From JALYYC01 sp963795805 (GTDB lineage Bacteria; Chloroflexota; Dormibacteria; CF-121): a DNA stretch of 64,000 bases. Numbering within the stretch: the first letter of the stretch is position 1; each line of letters starts with the position of its first letter. Below are positions 15,138-22,487 of the stretch, piece after piece. Location: NCBI GenBank assembly GCA_963795805.1, contig CAWCIV010000003.1, positions 124,001 to 188,000 on the forward strand. Direction: 5' to 3'. The position numbers and the translations under genes were made by a program. Under the pieces are notes generated by a model, which had not been told where the DNA came from, ran no database searches, and was given only the letters and a program-made list of their open reading frames with translations.

Positions 15138-15167
15138 TTGACCCGCGGCGATGGGCACTCCTATTCT
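15138..15167 (+). promoter_or_regulatory. Putative promoter for the small Cys-rich gene
   Basis: TTGACC and TATTCT are separated by 18 bases, about 95 bases before the small gene. A GACAG-cgtca-CTGTC inverted repeat lies at the predicted transcript start (15181-15195) and could be an operator. Confidence 0.5.
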
Positions 15168-15262
15168 GGAGACGTTTTCGGACAGCGTCACTGTCATCTC
15201 TTGGCGCATCATCGCATCCGCGTCGCAGCAAAGGTCTCAGCCAACGTCAGAGCAATACCCGT

Positions 15263-15400
15263 ATGAGTGCGGAAGACAAAGAGAAACTAGGCCGGATTCC
15301 CGAGTTGCAGGCGGTTGTCGCCCGCGCCCTCGACGGCATCAACGAGTGCCGCTACAAGAGCGAGTGCGAGTTCGCCCGCACCTGCCCCGCCACCTGCTGA
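15263..15400 (+). CDS. Small cysteine-rich protein, 45 residues
   Basis: The frame encodes an acidic helix-prone first half (SAEDKEKLGRIPELQAVVA). The second half has four cysteines in 17 residues, C29-x5-C35-x5-C41-x3-C45, ending in CPATC. Codon use matches neighbouring genes, and a promoter-like TTGACC/TATTCT lies upstream, but the ribosome site is weak. The Cys spacing could bind zinc or iron. I do not recognise the family. It lies between holB and the ArsR/inositol operon. Confidence 0.5.
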   Translation: MSAEDKEKLGRIPELQAVVARALDGINECRYKSECEFARTCPATC

Positions 15401-15469
15401 TCCGCTAGCAAAGCGTTCCATCAGCGGCTGCGGCCCGGGTTTGCCTTGCCACGCGGCAACCCGACGGCA

Positions 15470-15478
15470 TGCTATGAT
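15470..15478 (+). promoter_or_regulatory. Extended -10 promoter of the arsR-ino operon
   Basis: TGCTATGAT is an extended -10 (TG-n-TATGAT) 18 bases before the ArsR ATG. The identical nine bases precede the sigma-factor gene near 56 kb. No good -35 is seen, as is usual for extended -10 promoters. Confidence 0.55.
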
Positions 15479-15480
15479 TC

Positions 15481-15496
15481 ATAAAGTTTTCTTTAT
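15481..15496. promoter_or_regulatory. ATAAAG-tttt-CTTTAT palindrome before arsR
   Basis: This perfect 6-bp inverted repeat with a four-T spacer ends one base before the ArsR ATG and begins just after the extended -10. It is well placed as the ArsR operator or as a hairpin occluding the start. It lacks a Shine-Dalgarno sequence. Confidence 0.55.
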
Positions 15497-15817
15497 ATGG
15501 CCTCTGCTGCACTGCTCTCACAACCGTCGCTACGCGAGTTGCGCTCGCACTACCAGGCGCTCGCGAGTGTCACGCGGCTGAAGATTTTGGAGTACCTCGC
15601 GGGTATACCCGAGATCAGCGTGCAGGAGCTCGCCGACGCCCTGGAGCTGAGCCAGCCCGGGTTGAGCTGGCACCTGCGCATGCTTCGCCGCGGCCAGCTG
15701 GTCCGCGCGCGGCGCGCCGGTCGGCTTGTGTATTGCTCATTGAACCGGGAAGGCCTCAATACCTTCCACCGAGAACTGTCGACAAGGATCGCGCCCCGAC
15801 CCCGGGTCGGCCGCTGA
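15497..15817 (+). CDS. ArsR-family winged-helix regulator
   Basis: This 106-residue protein has the ArsR winged helix: LASVTRLKILEYLAG, then SVQELADALELSQPGLSWHLRMLRRGQLVRARRAGRLVYCSL. The metal-binding ELCVCDL motif of ArsR/SmtB is absent, so a metal is unlikely to be the signal. It precedes the inositol-phosphate synthase gene by 26 bases and probably shares its transcript. It could control inositol-lipid synthesis. An extended -10 and a palindrome directly before its ATG suggest autoregulation. Confidence 0.85.
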   Translation: MASAALLSQPSLRELRSHYQALASVTRLKILEYLAGIPEISVQELADALELSQPGLSWHLRMLRRGQLVRARRAGRLVYCSLNREGLNTFHRELSTRIAPRPRVGR

Positions 15818-15843
15818 ATCAAAGGAGCGAGGTGTAGGAAGCG

Positions 15844-17094
15844 ATGGCAAAGACGAACGGCACACACAGGAACGGATCGAAGGTAAACGGCTCCGTCCGG
15901 AGCACGCATGGGGCGTTGCGGACGGTAGCGGCGCGCAACGACGCGCGGTCCCGCCGCAAGGTACGGGTCGCAATCCTGGGCGTCGGCAACTGCGCCTCGT
16001 CCCTGGTCCAGGGGATCGAGTACTACCGCAACGCCAAGCCAGGGACCGCGATCCCCGGGATCATGCACGTGGACCTCGGCGGCTATCACATCCGGGACAT
16101 CGAATTCTCGGCCGCCTTCGACATCGACAAGGAGAAGGTCGGCAAGGACCTCTCGGAGGCCATCTTCTCGGGTCACAACAACACGGTCAAATTCGCCGAC
16201 GTCCCCCGGCTCGGCGTCAAGGTTGAGCGCGGCATGACCCACGACGGACTCGGCAAGTACCTCTCCGAGATCATCACCAAGGCCCCCGGGCCGACCGCCG
16301 ACATCGTCGGCATCCTGCGCGAGACCAAGACCGATGTGGTCGTGAACTACCTGCCCGTCGGCAGCGAGGAAGCGGTGAAGTGGTATGCGGAGCAGGTGCT
16401 CGAGGCCGGTTGTGCCTTCGTCAACTGCATGCCGGTCTTCCTGGCTCGGGAACCGTACTGGCGGGACCGCTTCGAGAAGCGCGGCATCCCGATCATCGGC
16501 GACGACATCAAGTCGCAGGTCGGCGCGACCATCGTCCACCGAGTGCTGACCCGCCTCTTCGAAGATCGCGGCGTCAAGCTGGAGCGGACCTACCAGCTGA
16601 ACTTCGGCGGCAACACCGACTTCCTCAACATGCTGGAGCGGGAGCGACTCGTCTCGAAGAAGATCTCGAAGACCAACAGCGTCAAGTCGCAGATGGCGAC
16701 CGACATCGGGAAAGACAACATCCACATCGGGCCCTCCGACTACGTGCCCTGGCTGGGCGACCGCAAGTGGGCCTACATCCGGCTGGAAGGTCGCTCCTTC
16801 GGCGATGTGCCGCTCAATGTCGAGCTCAAGCTCGAGGTGTGGGATTCGCCCAACTCGGCTGGGGTCGTGATCGACGCCGTTCGCTGCTGCAAGCTCGGCC
16901 TCGACCGGAAGATTGGCGGCGCGCTCGATGCCCCCTCCTCCTACTTCATGAAGTCGCCGCCGGAACAGTTCACCGATTCCGTCGCCCACCAGAAGACGGA
17001 GGCGTTCATCGCCGGGACCTCGACCGGTGACGAGAAGGGCTTAAGGGCCGCCGCCCCCGCCCGCGCTACCAGGGAGATCGCTCGCCGGCGATGA
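15844..17094 (+). CDS. ino1: myo-Inositol-1-phosphate synthase
   Basis: This 416-residue enzyme converts glucose 6-phosphate to inositol 1-phosphate with tightly bound NAD. The first ~38 residues are a low-complexity tail. VAILGVGNCASSLVQGIEYY is the Rossmann NAD site. The NYLPVGSEEAVKWYAEQ and GDDIKSQVGATI blocks and the catalytic Lys-rich NFGGNTDFLN region follow. The form matches the short actinobacterial/archaeal type and not the ~530-residue eukaryotic type. It is translationally linked (ATGA) to an acyltransferase. With the PIS-like and PimA-like genes downstream it marks an inositol phospholipid pathway. Confidence 0.93.
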   Translation: MAKTNGTHRNGSKVNGSVRSTHGALRTVAARNDARSRRKVRVAILGVGNCASSLVQGIEYYRNAKPGTAIPGIMHVDLGGYHIRDIEFSAAFDIDKEKVGKDLSEAIFSGHNNTVKFADVPRLGVKVERGMTHDGLGKYLSEIITKAPGPTADIVGILRETKTDVVVNYLPVGSEEAVKWYAEQVLEAGCAFVNCMPVFLAREPYWRDRFEKRGIPIIGDDIKSQVGATIVHRVLTRLFEDRGVKLERTYQLNFGGNTDFLNMLERERLVSKKISKTNSVKSQMATDIGKDNIHIGPSDYVPWLGDRKWAYIRLEGRSFGDVPLNVELKLEVWDSPNSAGVVIDAVRCCKLGLDRKIGGALDAPSSYFMKSPPEQFTDSVAHQKTEAFIAGTSTGDEKGLRAAAPARATREIARRR

Positions 17095-18008
17095 TTCTCC
17101 CTCGCCTTTTCAGGCTGGGGAATTGGGTCATCGGCGCAATGCCGCCACGGGTTCGGTACCCGCTGGCGGCACTGACCGGCCGCTGCGTGTTCTGCGTCAT
17201 GCCACGCCGCCGGCGGGTCGCCTTCGAGAATTTCGCCCAGGTGCTGGGCCTGCCCACCGACGACCCACTCGTGCGGCGGACGGCGCGGCATGCCTTTGGG
17301 AATTACTTCAAGATGTTCGCCGACTTCATCCTGATGGACTCGCTGAGCCCGGAGCAGATCCGCGGCATGGTCCGTCCGCAGGGGCGGGAGCACATCGACG
17401 CCGCGCTCGCCGGAGGGAAGGGCGCGATCGTCGTCACTGCCCACATCTCCAACTGGGACATCCTGGCGGCCGCCTCGGCCGTGTACGGCTACCCGGTCAA
17501 CGCGGTGACCGACGAACTCCCACTCGGACCCCTGAGCGAAGTCGTGGTCGCCTCTCGAGCGCGGATCGGGATGAAGATGATCCCGGTCGGCGCGAGTAGC
17601 CTGCGGCAGATCATGAAGGCGCTCGCCCGAAACGAGTTGGTGGCGCTGGCCAGCGACCTGCACCGCGGCGACCGCGGGATTCGCGTGAGCTTCTTCAACC
17701 GCCCGACGCTCTTCCCCTCAGGCCCCGCGGCGATCGCGCTCAAGGCCGGCGTGCCGATCATCCCCGCCTGGGGACGCCGCCAGCGAGACAATCGCTACGT
17801 GGCGGAGATCGAGCCTCCGATCGAGGTCAGCCGGACGGGCGACACCGCGCACGACATCCAGGTCACGACCGAACGGATCGTGCGCTTCTTCGAGCGCATC
17901 ATCCGGCGCGAACCCGATCAGTGGCTGGTCTTCATGCCCGTGTGGCGCCAGGAGACGCGGACCGAGTCGCCCGGGACACCGGCCCAGCCGGCGCTGGAAT
18001 CGTCGTGA
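17091..18008 (+). CDS. HtrB/PatA-like lipid acyltransferase, copy 1
   Basis: This 305-residue protein of the LPLAT (lauroyl-acyltransferase) family has catalytic motif AHISNWD (H-x4-D) at about residue 117. A later DLHRGDRGIRVSF block and LFPSGPAAIALKAGVPIIPAW form the acyl-acceptor side. One N-terminal hydrophobic segment anchors it to the inner leaflet. In mycobacteria the homologous PatA acylates phosphatidylinositol mannoside and lies between the PI synthase and PimA genes. The context here is the same, so acylation of an inositol glycolipid is likely. It overlaps ino1 and the next acyltransferase by four bases each. Confidence 0.85.
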   Translation: MILPRLFRLGNWVIGAMPPRVRYPLAALTGRCVFCVMPRRRRVAFENFAQVLGLPTDDPLVRRTARHAFGNYFKMFADFILMDSLSPEQIRGMVRPQGREHIDAALAGGKGAIVVTAHISNWDILAAASAVYGYPVNAVTDELPLGPLSEVVVASRARIGMKMIPVGASSLRQIMKALARNELVALASDLHRGDRGIRVSFFNRPTLFPSGPAAIALKAGVPIIPAWGRRQRDNRYVAEIEPPIEVSRTGDTAHDIQVTTERIVRFFERIIRREPDQWLVFMPVWRQETRTESPGTPAQPALESS

Positions 18009-18940
18009 TCACCTATCTCGGCTTCCGCGTGATCGAAGGGGCGATCGCGCGCATCCCCCGCCGGTTGGCCTACGCCCTCGGCGTCGTCATCAGCACGCTC
18101 GCCTTCCCGCTGCTGGCCCGGCAGCGCAAGGCGCTGGAGTCGAACCTGCGCCACGTCTGCCCAGACCTCCCGGCACCCCAGATCCGCAAGCTGGCGTGGC
18201 AAAACTGGCTCAACTACACCAAGGCCTGGATCGACTTCTTCAAGATCCCCCGAATGGACCGCGGCCGCCTCGGCAGACTCCTGACGCCGATCGGTGTCGA
18301 GAACCTGGACCTGGCCATGGCGCGGGGCAAGGGCGTGATCGTCGTCGCGCCCCATATGGGGTCGTGGGAGCTGGCGGCAGCCAGCTGGGCCGCCTCCTTC
18401 GGCCAGATCGGCGTCATGGTCGAGCAGATCGAGCCGCGCCGGCTCTTTGCGCATGTCTTCAAAACCCGGTCCCGGATGGGCATCAAGGTCATCCCCCTGA
18501 GCCAGACCGGCGCCCGGGACATCATCCGGATGCTCAAGGATGGGCGGATGGTCGTCCTGGCCATGGATCGCGACATCCTGAACACCGGGCAGCTCTTCAC
18601 ATTCTTTGGCCAGGAGGCACGCTTTCCCACCGGCCCGGTCGAGATCGCACTGAAAACCGGGGCGCCGATCCTGCCGGCCTTCTGCGTGCGGGATCGGGAG
18701 GACGGCTACGTCGCCGTCGGCGGCGCGCCCCTGTTCCTCACAAAGAGTGAAGATCACAGAGGAGACGTCCGAAGTGCCATGGAAGCTATCCTTCGAACGT
18801 TCGAAGGATATATAAAGATGTATCCAGACCAGTGGCACGTGCTGGAGCCGATCTGGACCGACGCCGCGGCGGGCCCGGTGACGATGCCAACGTCGCCCGC
18901 GCAGGCTGCGGTCGGCGATCAAGGAGGATCTGTTGGGTAA
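18005..18940 (+). CDS. HtrB/PatA-like lipid acyltransferase, copy 2
   Basis: This 311-residue paralogue of the preceding gene has active-site motif APHMGSWE, the H-x4-E form, at about residue 117; copy 1 has H-x4-D. MDRDILNTGQLFTFFG and RFPTGPVEIALKTGAPILPAF follow. The GTG start overlaps the stop of copy 1 (GTGA). Two tandem enzymes with different acidic residues suggest acylation of two positions or with two chain types. It ends eight bases into the next gene, whose ribosome site lies in its coding sequence. Confidence 0.85.
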   Translation: MITYLGFRVIEGAIARIPRRLAYALGVVISTLAFPLLARQRKALESNLRHVCPDLPAPQIRKLAWQNWLNYTKAWIDFFKIPRMDRGRLGRLLTPIGVENLDLAMARGKGVIVVAPHMGSWELAAASWAASFGQIGVMVEQIEPRRLFAHVFKTRSRMGIKVIPLSQTGARDIIRMLKDGRMVVLAMDRDILNTGQLFTFFGQEARFPTGPVEIALKTGAPILPAFCVRDREDGYVAVGGAPLFLTKSEDHRGDVRSAMEAILRTFEGYIKMYPDQWHVLEPIWTDAAAGPVTMPTSPAQAAVGDQGGSVG

Positions 18941-19658
18941 AGCCGATTTCCACATGCACACGTCGCTCAACGACGGCACCGCGACGGTGCGCGAGGTGCT
19001 GGACTATGTCCGCGATAACACCGACCTCGATGTCGTCGCCATCACCGACCACGACCGACTCACGGGCAGCTACCAGGCGCTCGAACTGGCCAACGAGTAC
19101 CCGTTCGAGATCATCAGCGGCTCGGAGATCACGACGCTGCACGGACATCTGCTTGCCCTCTTCATCGACAAGCCGATCCCGATGTGGCGGCCGCTCGACC
19201 AGACGATCGGCCGGATTCACGAGCAGGGCGGGCTGGCGATCGCCGTGCATCCCTTCTCGATGCTGACGCGCAGCATTGGGTATCGGACCTTCGACGGGAT
19301 CATGCACAATCCCTCGCCCGAGATCTACTTCGACGCGGTCGAGACCTTCAACCCGTCCGTGGCGGGCCGCACCTGCGCCGCCAAGATCAACCGTCTCAAT
19401 GAAGAGCGGTTCCACCTCCCCGAGGTCGGCTGCTCGGATAGCCACCACCTGGAGGGCATCGGGACGGGCTACACGACCTTCCCAGGCAAGACCGCGAAGG
19501 ACGTGCGGACGGCTCTCCTCGCCAGCCAGACCCGCGCCGGTGGCGAGTACTGGGATTTCGTGACCCATCGCCGGATCGCTCAACTCAAGTTCCGGCGCAT
19601 CGGCCGCAACTGGGCTCGCATGGGACGTTCGGCGGTACGCGCTGTCGCTGGCGGATAA
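18933..19658 (+). CDS. PHP-domain phosphoesterase
   Basis: This 241-residue PHP-fold metal hydrolase has DFHMHTSLNDG (His7, His9), ITDHDRLTG (Asp-His) and SGSEITTLHGHLLALF. A later AVHPFSML and the terminal GCSDSHHLEGIG supply the other ligands, so a three-metal site is complete. Relatives hydrolyse phosphoesters such as histidinol phosphate or nucleotide 3'-phosphates. Its place between acyltransferases and the PimA-like gene suggests a dephosphorylation step on inositol phosphate or phosphatidylinositol phosphate, which is inference. The TTG start lies behind GGAGG. Confidence 0.82.
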   Translation: MGKADFHMHTSLNDGTATVREVLDYVRDNTDLDVVAITDHDRLTGSYQALELANEYPFEIISGSEITTLHGHLLALFIDKPIPMWRPLDQTIGRIHEQGGLAIAVHPFSMLTRSIGYRTFDGIMHNPSPEIYFDAVETFNPSVAGRTCAAKINRLNEERFHLPEVGCSDSHHLEGIGTGYTTFPGKTAKDVRTALLASQTRAGGEYWDFVTHRRIAQLKFRRIGRNWARMGRSAVRAVAGG

Positions 19659-19680
19659 TCTCTCGAGGGAAGCAACCGAA

Positions 19681-20835
19681 ATGAAGGTCGCGCTCGTTTC
19701 CGCCTACGACTACGCCCACCCTGGCGGCGTGACGGAGCATGTGCGTCACCTGGCGGCCGGCCTGCGCCGTCGAGGTCATGAGGTCACGGTGTTTGCACCG
19801 TGCTCGGCCAGCGCGGACGACCAGGAGGCGGACTTCATCCGCGTCGGACGTCCGTTCCCGATTCCCACCCACGGCTCGGTCGCTCGAATCACGGTGAGCT
19901 TTCACCTGATGAACCGCATCAAGCACTACGTGCGCGACAGCGGCTTCGACGTGATCCACTATCACGAGCCACTGATGCCCGTTCTGCCGGTGACCGCTCT
20001 TCGGTTTTCCGAGACTTGCAACGTCGGGACCTTCCACGCCTTTGCCCGCTCCAACCTGGGCTACTACTATGGCAAGCCCCTGCTGAAGCGACAGGTGCGG
20101 CGGCTGCACGCGCGGATCGCCGTGTCAAATCCCGCGCGCGACTTCGTCGAGCGATATTTCCCTGGCAACTATCACATCGTGCCGAACGGTATTGATGTCA
20201 GGCGGTTCCAGGATGCCTCTCGTTTGCCCGAGTTCACCGACGGCATGATGAACATTCTGTTCGTCGGACGCCTCGAGTATCGAAAGGGGCTCGGCTACCT
20301 GCTCCGCGCCTATGAGCAGTTGAAGCCCTTGTATCCGAACCTCCGGCTGATCATCGCCGGGGACGGCCCGCTACGCCGCTGGTACGGCAATTTTCTCGCC
20401 CGCAAGCAACTGCCCGATGTCGTCATGGCCGGCTATGTTGAGGCGGACCAGCTCGCTCGCTACTACGCGAGCTGCGACATCTTCTGTTCCCCGGCCACCG
20501 GCGACGAGAGCTTCGGCATCGTCCTGCTCGAGGCGATGGCGGCTGGGAGGCCAATCGTGGCAACCAATATCGATGGGTTCCGCGGGGTGGTGACGCATGG
20601 CCGCGAGGCGCTGCTCGTCGACCGGAAGAGCAAGCGCCAGCTGGCGTACGCGCTGGAAACTCTCATCAACGGCCCGCAGCTGCGCCAGGACCTGGCCCTC
20701 GCGGGCCAGCAGACGGTGCAGCAGTACGACTGGGAGCGCGTCGTCGACCAGGTGTCCGATGTTTATCGGCAGGCCCGAAGCCAGTTCAAGCCGGTACGCA
20801 AGGCCCGGCTGGAACCAAGCCTGAGCTCCGGCTGA
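19681..20835 (+). CDS. GT4-family glycosyltransferase, PimA-like
   Basis: This 384-residue GT-B enzyme opens MKVALVSAYDYAHPGGVTEHV, the donor/acceptor Gly-rich loop shared with PimA. NILFVGRLEYRKG marks the second domain. ATGDESFGIVLLEAMAAGRPIVAT supplies the E-x7-E nucleotide-sugar motif. PimA mannosylates phosphatidylinositol from GDP-mannose. The flanking PI synthase-like and acyltransferase genes match the mycobacterial arrangement, so a PI glycosyltransferase is the best guess. The sugar is not predictable. Its stop overlaps the next start by one base. Confidence 0.85.
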   Translation: MKVALVSAYDYAHPGGVTEHVRHLAAGLRRRGHEVTVFAPCSASADDQEADFIRVGRPFPIPTHGSVARITVSFHLMNRIKHYVRDSGFDVIHYHEPLMPVLPVTALRFSETCNVGTFHAFARSNLGYYYGKPLLKRQVRRLHARIAVSNPARDFVERYFPGNYHIVPNGIDVRRFQDASRLPEFTDGMMNILFVGRLEYRKGLGYLLRAYEQLKPLYPNLRLIIAGDGPLRRWYGNFLARKQLPDVVMAGYVEADQLARYYASCDIFCSPATGDESFGIVLLEAMAAGRPIVATNIDGFRGVVTHGREALLVDRKSKRQLAYALETLINGPQLRQDLALAGQQTVQQYDWERVVDQVSDVYRQARSQFKPVRKARLEPSLSSG

Positions 20836-21542
20836 TGTTCACCCAAAAATTTCAGGCCTGGGTCCGCCGGTGGGCGGAGCGGGGCATCGGGGTGTTCCGC
20901 GAGTCACCGATCACCCCGAACATGCTCACCCTCTTCGGGCTGGCGATCACGGCCGCGGGGGCACTGCTCGTAGCCGGAGGCCACCTGGTCATCGGCGGCT
21001 TCGTCCTGCTGTTTGCCGGCCTCTTCGACATCCTCGACGGGGCGTTGGCGCGGGCGGCCGGAAAAGTGTACCGTTACGGCGCCTTTCTGGACTCCACCGT
21101 GGATCGATACTCCGAGGGCGTGGTCTACCTCGGCATCCTGATCTACTTCATGAACCGTCATGACACCCTCGACTCGGTGATCGTCCTGATCGCGCTCGCC
21201 GGGTCATTTCTGGTCAGCTACGTCCGCGCGCGGGCCCAGAGCCTGGGCTTCACCTGCGACGTCGGGATCCTCGCCCGGCCCGAGCGCGTCGTGATCATCG
21301 TGGCCGGCCTCATCCTCGAGCCGCTGCAGTTCCAGCCATGGCCCTCTGCCCTCACGATCGCGCTCTGGATCCTGGCTGTTGGGACCAACTTCACGGCGGT
21401 GCAGCGGGTGTGGGTCGTCTGGCAGCAAAATCGGGCCGAACTCCGCGCCCTCCGCGGGCAGCCGGCGGCCGACCCGATGATCACGGATCAACCGGTGCGC
21501 GCGGCCATGCGACGCTTTTTCGAAAGCCTGGGCAAGACCTGA
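20835..21542 (+). CDS. CDP-alcohol phosphatidyltransferase, phosphatidylinositol-phosphate synthase-like
   Basis: This 235-residue membrane enzyme has the full CDP-alcohol motif D-x2-D-G-x2-A-R-x8-G-x3-D-x3-D, with Asp65, Asp68, Gly69, Arg73, Gly82, Asp86 and Asp90. About five to six hydrophobic helices follow. The family joins CDP-diacylglycerol to glycerol phosphate, inositol phosphate, serine or other alcohols. Linkage to ino1 in one operon points to inositol phosphate as acceptor, as in mycobacterial PgsA1. A glycerol-phosphate acceptor (PgsA) is the alternative. Confidence 0.85.
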   Translation: MFTQKFQAWVRRWAERGIGVFRESPITPNMLTLFGLAITAAGALLVAGGHLVIGGFVLLFAGLFDILDGALARAAGKVYRYGAFLDSTVDRYSEGVVYLGILIYFMNRHDTLDSVIVLIALAGSFLVSYVRARAQSLGFTCDVGILARPERVVIIVAGLILEPLQFQPWPSALTIALWILAVGTNFTAVQRVWVVWQQNRAELRALRGQPAADPMITDQPVRAAMRRFFESLGKT

Positions 21543-21555
21543 CGGAGCCGGTATC

Positions 21556-21954
21556 ATGTCGGCAATGCACGTCGCGATCTACGCGGACAACGACCCGGGC
21601 GGCAAGAAGCTCATCGCGACGTTGCAACGGCGCCTGAAGAACGAGGAGATTCGGGCCTGGCAGGTGAAGGCGAAAGCGCCGTTCACCCTGATCCACGCGG
21701 GCGACCGGTACACCAAGATCAAGGTTACGTTCGTGCCGGCTGGGACCGCATCCTTCACCCGGGCGGCCCGCGCGGGGTCGCTCGGCGCGTTTCGCGCGCC
21801 GGAGCCGGCCCTGCTGGCCTCGATTTCCGACGGGCCGTCGGCTGACCGCGTGCTCGGATTTCTCGTCGGGATGCTCACCCGGCATGCCGGGCCGCTTGGC
21901 GTCGCCGGCGTCGGGATCCCGCTGACGGGACCGGTCGCCGCGAAGCGTCGCTAG
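21556..21954 (+). CDS. Conserved-looking hypothetical protein, 132 residues
   Basis: I do not recognise this protein. It opens MHVAIYADNDPGGKKLIATLQRRL, a beta-alpha start resembling a nucleotide- or phosphate-binding fold. ITLIHAGDRYTKIKVTFVPAG-like strands follow, then a small Gly/Ala-rich C-terminus. There are no membrane segments. It is 13 bases behind the phosphatidyltransferase, probably in the same operon. Codon use is like that of neighbours. A second in-frame ATG at residue 4 is an equally good start. It overlaps the convergent DUF2127 gene by four bases. Confidence 0.6.
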   Translation: MSAMHVAIYADNDPGGKKLIATLQRRLKNEEIRAWQVKAKAPFTLIHAGDRYTKIKVTFVPAGTASFTRAARAGSLGAFRAPEPALLASISDGPSADRVLGFLVGMLTRHAGPLGVAGVGIPLTGPVAAKRR

Positions 21955-22487
21955 CTCGTCGCGGTTTCCGTCTCCACGCCGCCGCGCAACCCGAAGAGGT
22001 GCTTCTGCCAGGCAAGGTAGAGGACGATCGCGACGTTGATCGCGAGCGCGCCGATCCGTACCACGGTCTGTTTGTTGATGACCTCGTTGACCTCGAAGGG
22101 AATCCCAATGCAGCCGGCGATCACGGTCAGGTACTCGGCCCAACGGCGGCGGCGGGCAAGGCCAACCGCCTCGGTGATCTCCAGGATGGCGAACAGAATG
22201 GCACCGATCCCCAGGATGACGACGGTGCGGGTCGGCAGCACGCCGAACGGTCGGAGCACCGTGACCAGCGCCCGCGGGATCAGCCGGCGCTCCGGGTTGA
22301 TGTTCAGCTCCGCGACCCACTGGCGGACGATGCGGCTGATCTGTTGACTTCCGGTCAGGAGCGCGAGGCCAAGGAGAAAGACGAGGCTCCCGATGACGGC
22401 ACGCTCGATGATGATCAAGCGCACGACTGTCCCGATCTGCTGGGTTTCCCGGCCAAGCTCGCGCTTGATCAGCTGCCAGCGGGTCAC
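21951..22487 (-). CDS. DUF2127-family membrane protein
   Basis: This 178-residue integral membrane protein has about four helices. LIIIERAVIGSLVFLLGLALL near the N-terminus and AVGLARRRRWAEYLTVIAGCIGIPFEVNEV in the middle are the conserved DUF2127 features. Function is unknown for the whole family. The GTG start overlaps the aminotransferase stop (GTGA), so the two are translated together. It is convergent with the 132-residue gene. Confidence 0.8.
   Translation of the reverse strand: MTRWQLIKRELGRETQQIGTVVRLIIIERAVIGSLVFLLGLALLTGSQQISRIVRQWVAELNINPERRLIPRALVTVLRPFGVLPTRTVVILGIGAILFAILEITEAVGLARRRRWAEYLTVIAGCIGIPFEVNEVINKQTVVRIGALAINVAIVLYLAWQKHLFGLRGGVETETATS

Noticed and set aside
15398..15400. 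TGA ending the small Cys-rich gene read as a second selenocysteine codon
   Set aside because: Although it follows a Cys, the extension (about 30 residues) has no recognisable sequence and no hairpin like that in selD.
15550..16989. 479-residue open frame antisense to ino1
   Set aside because: Asp/Val-rich shadow of the ino1 coding strand; ino1 is unmistakable.
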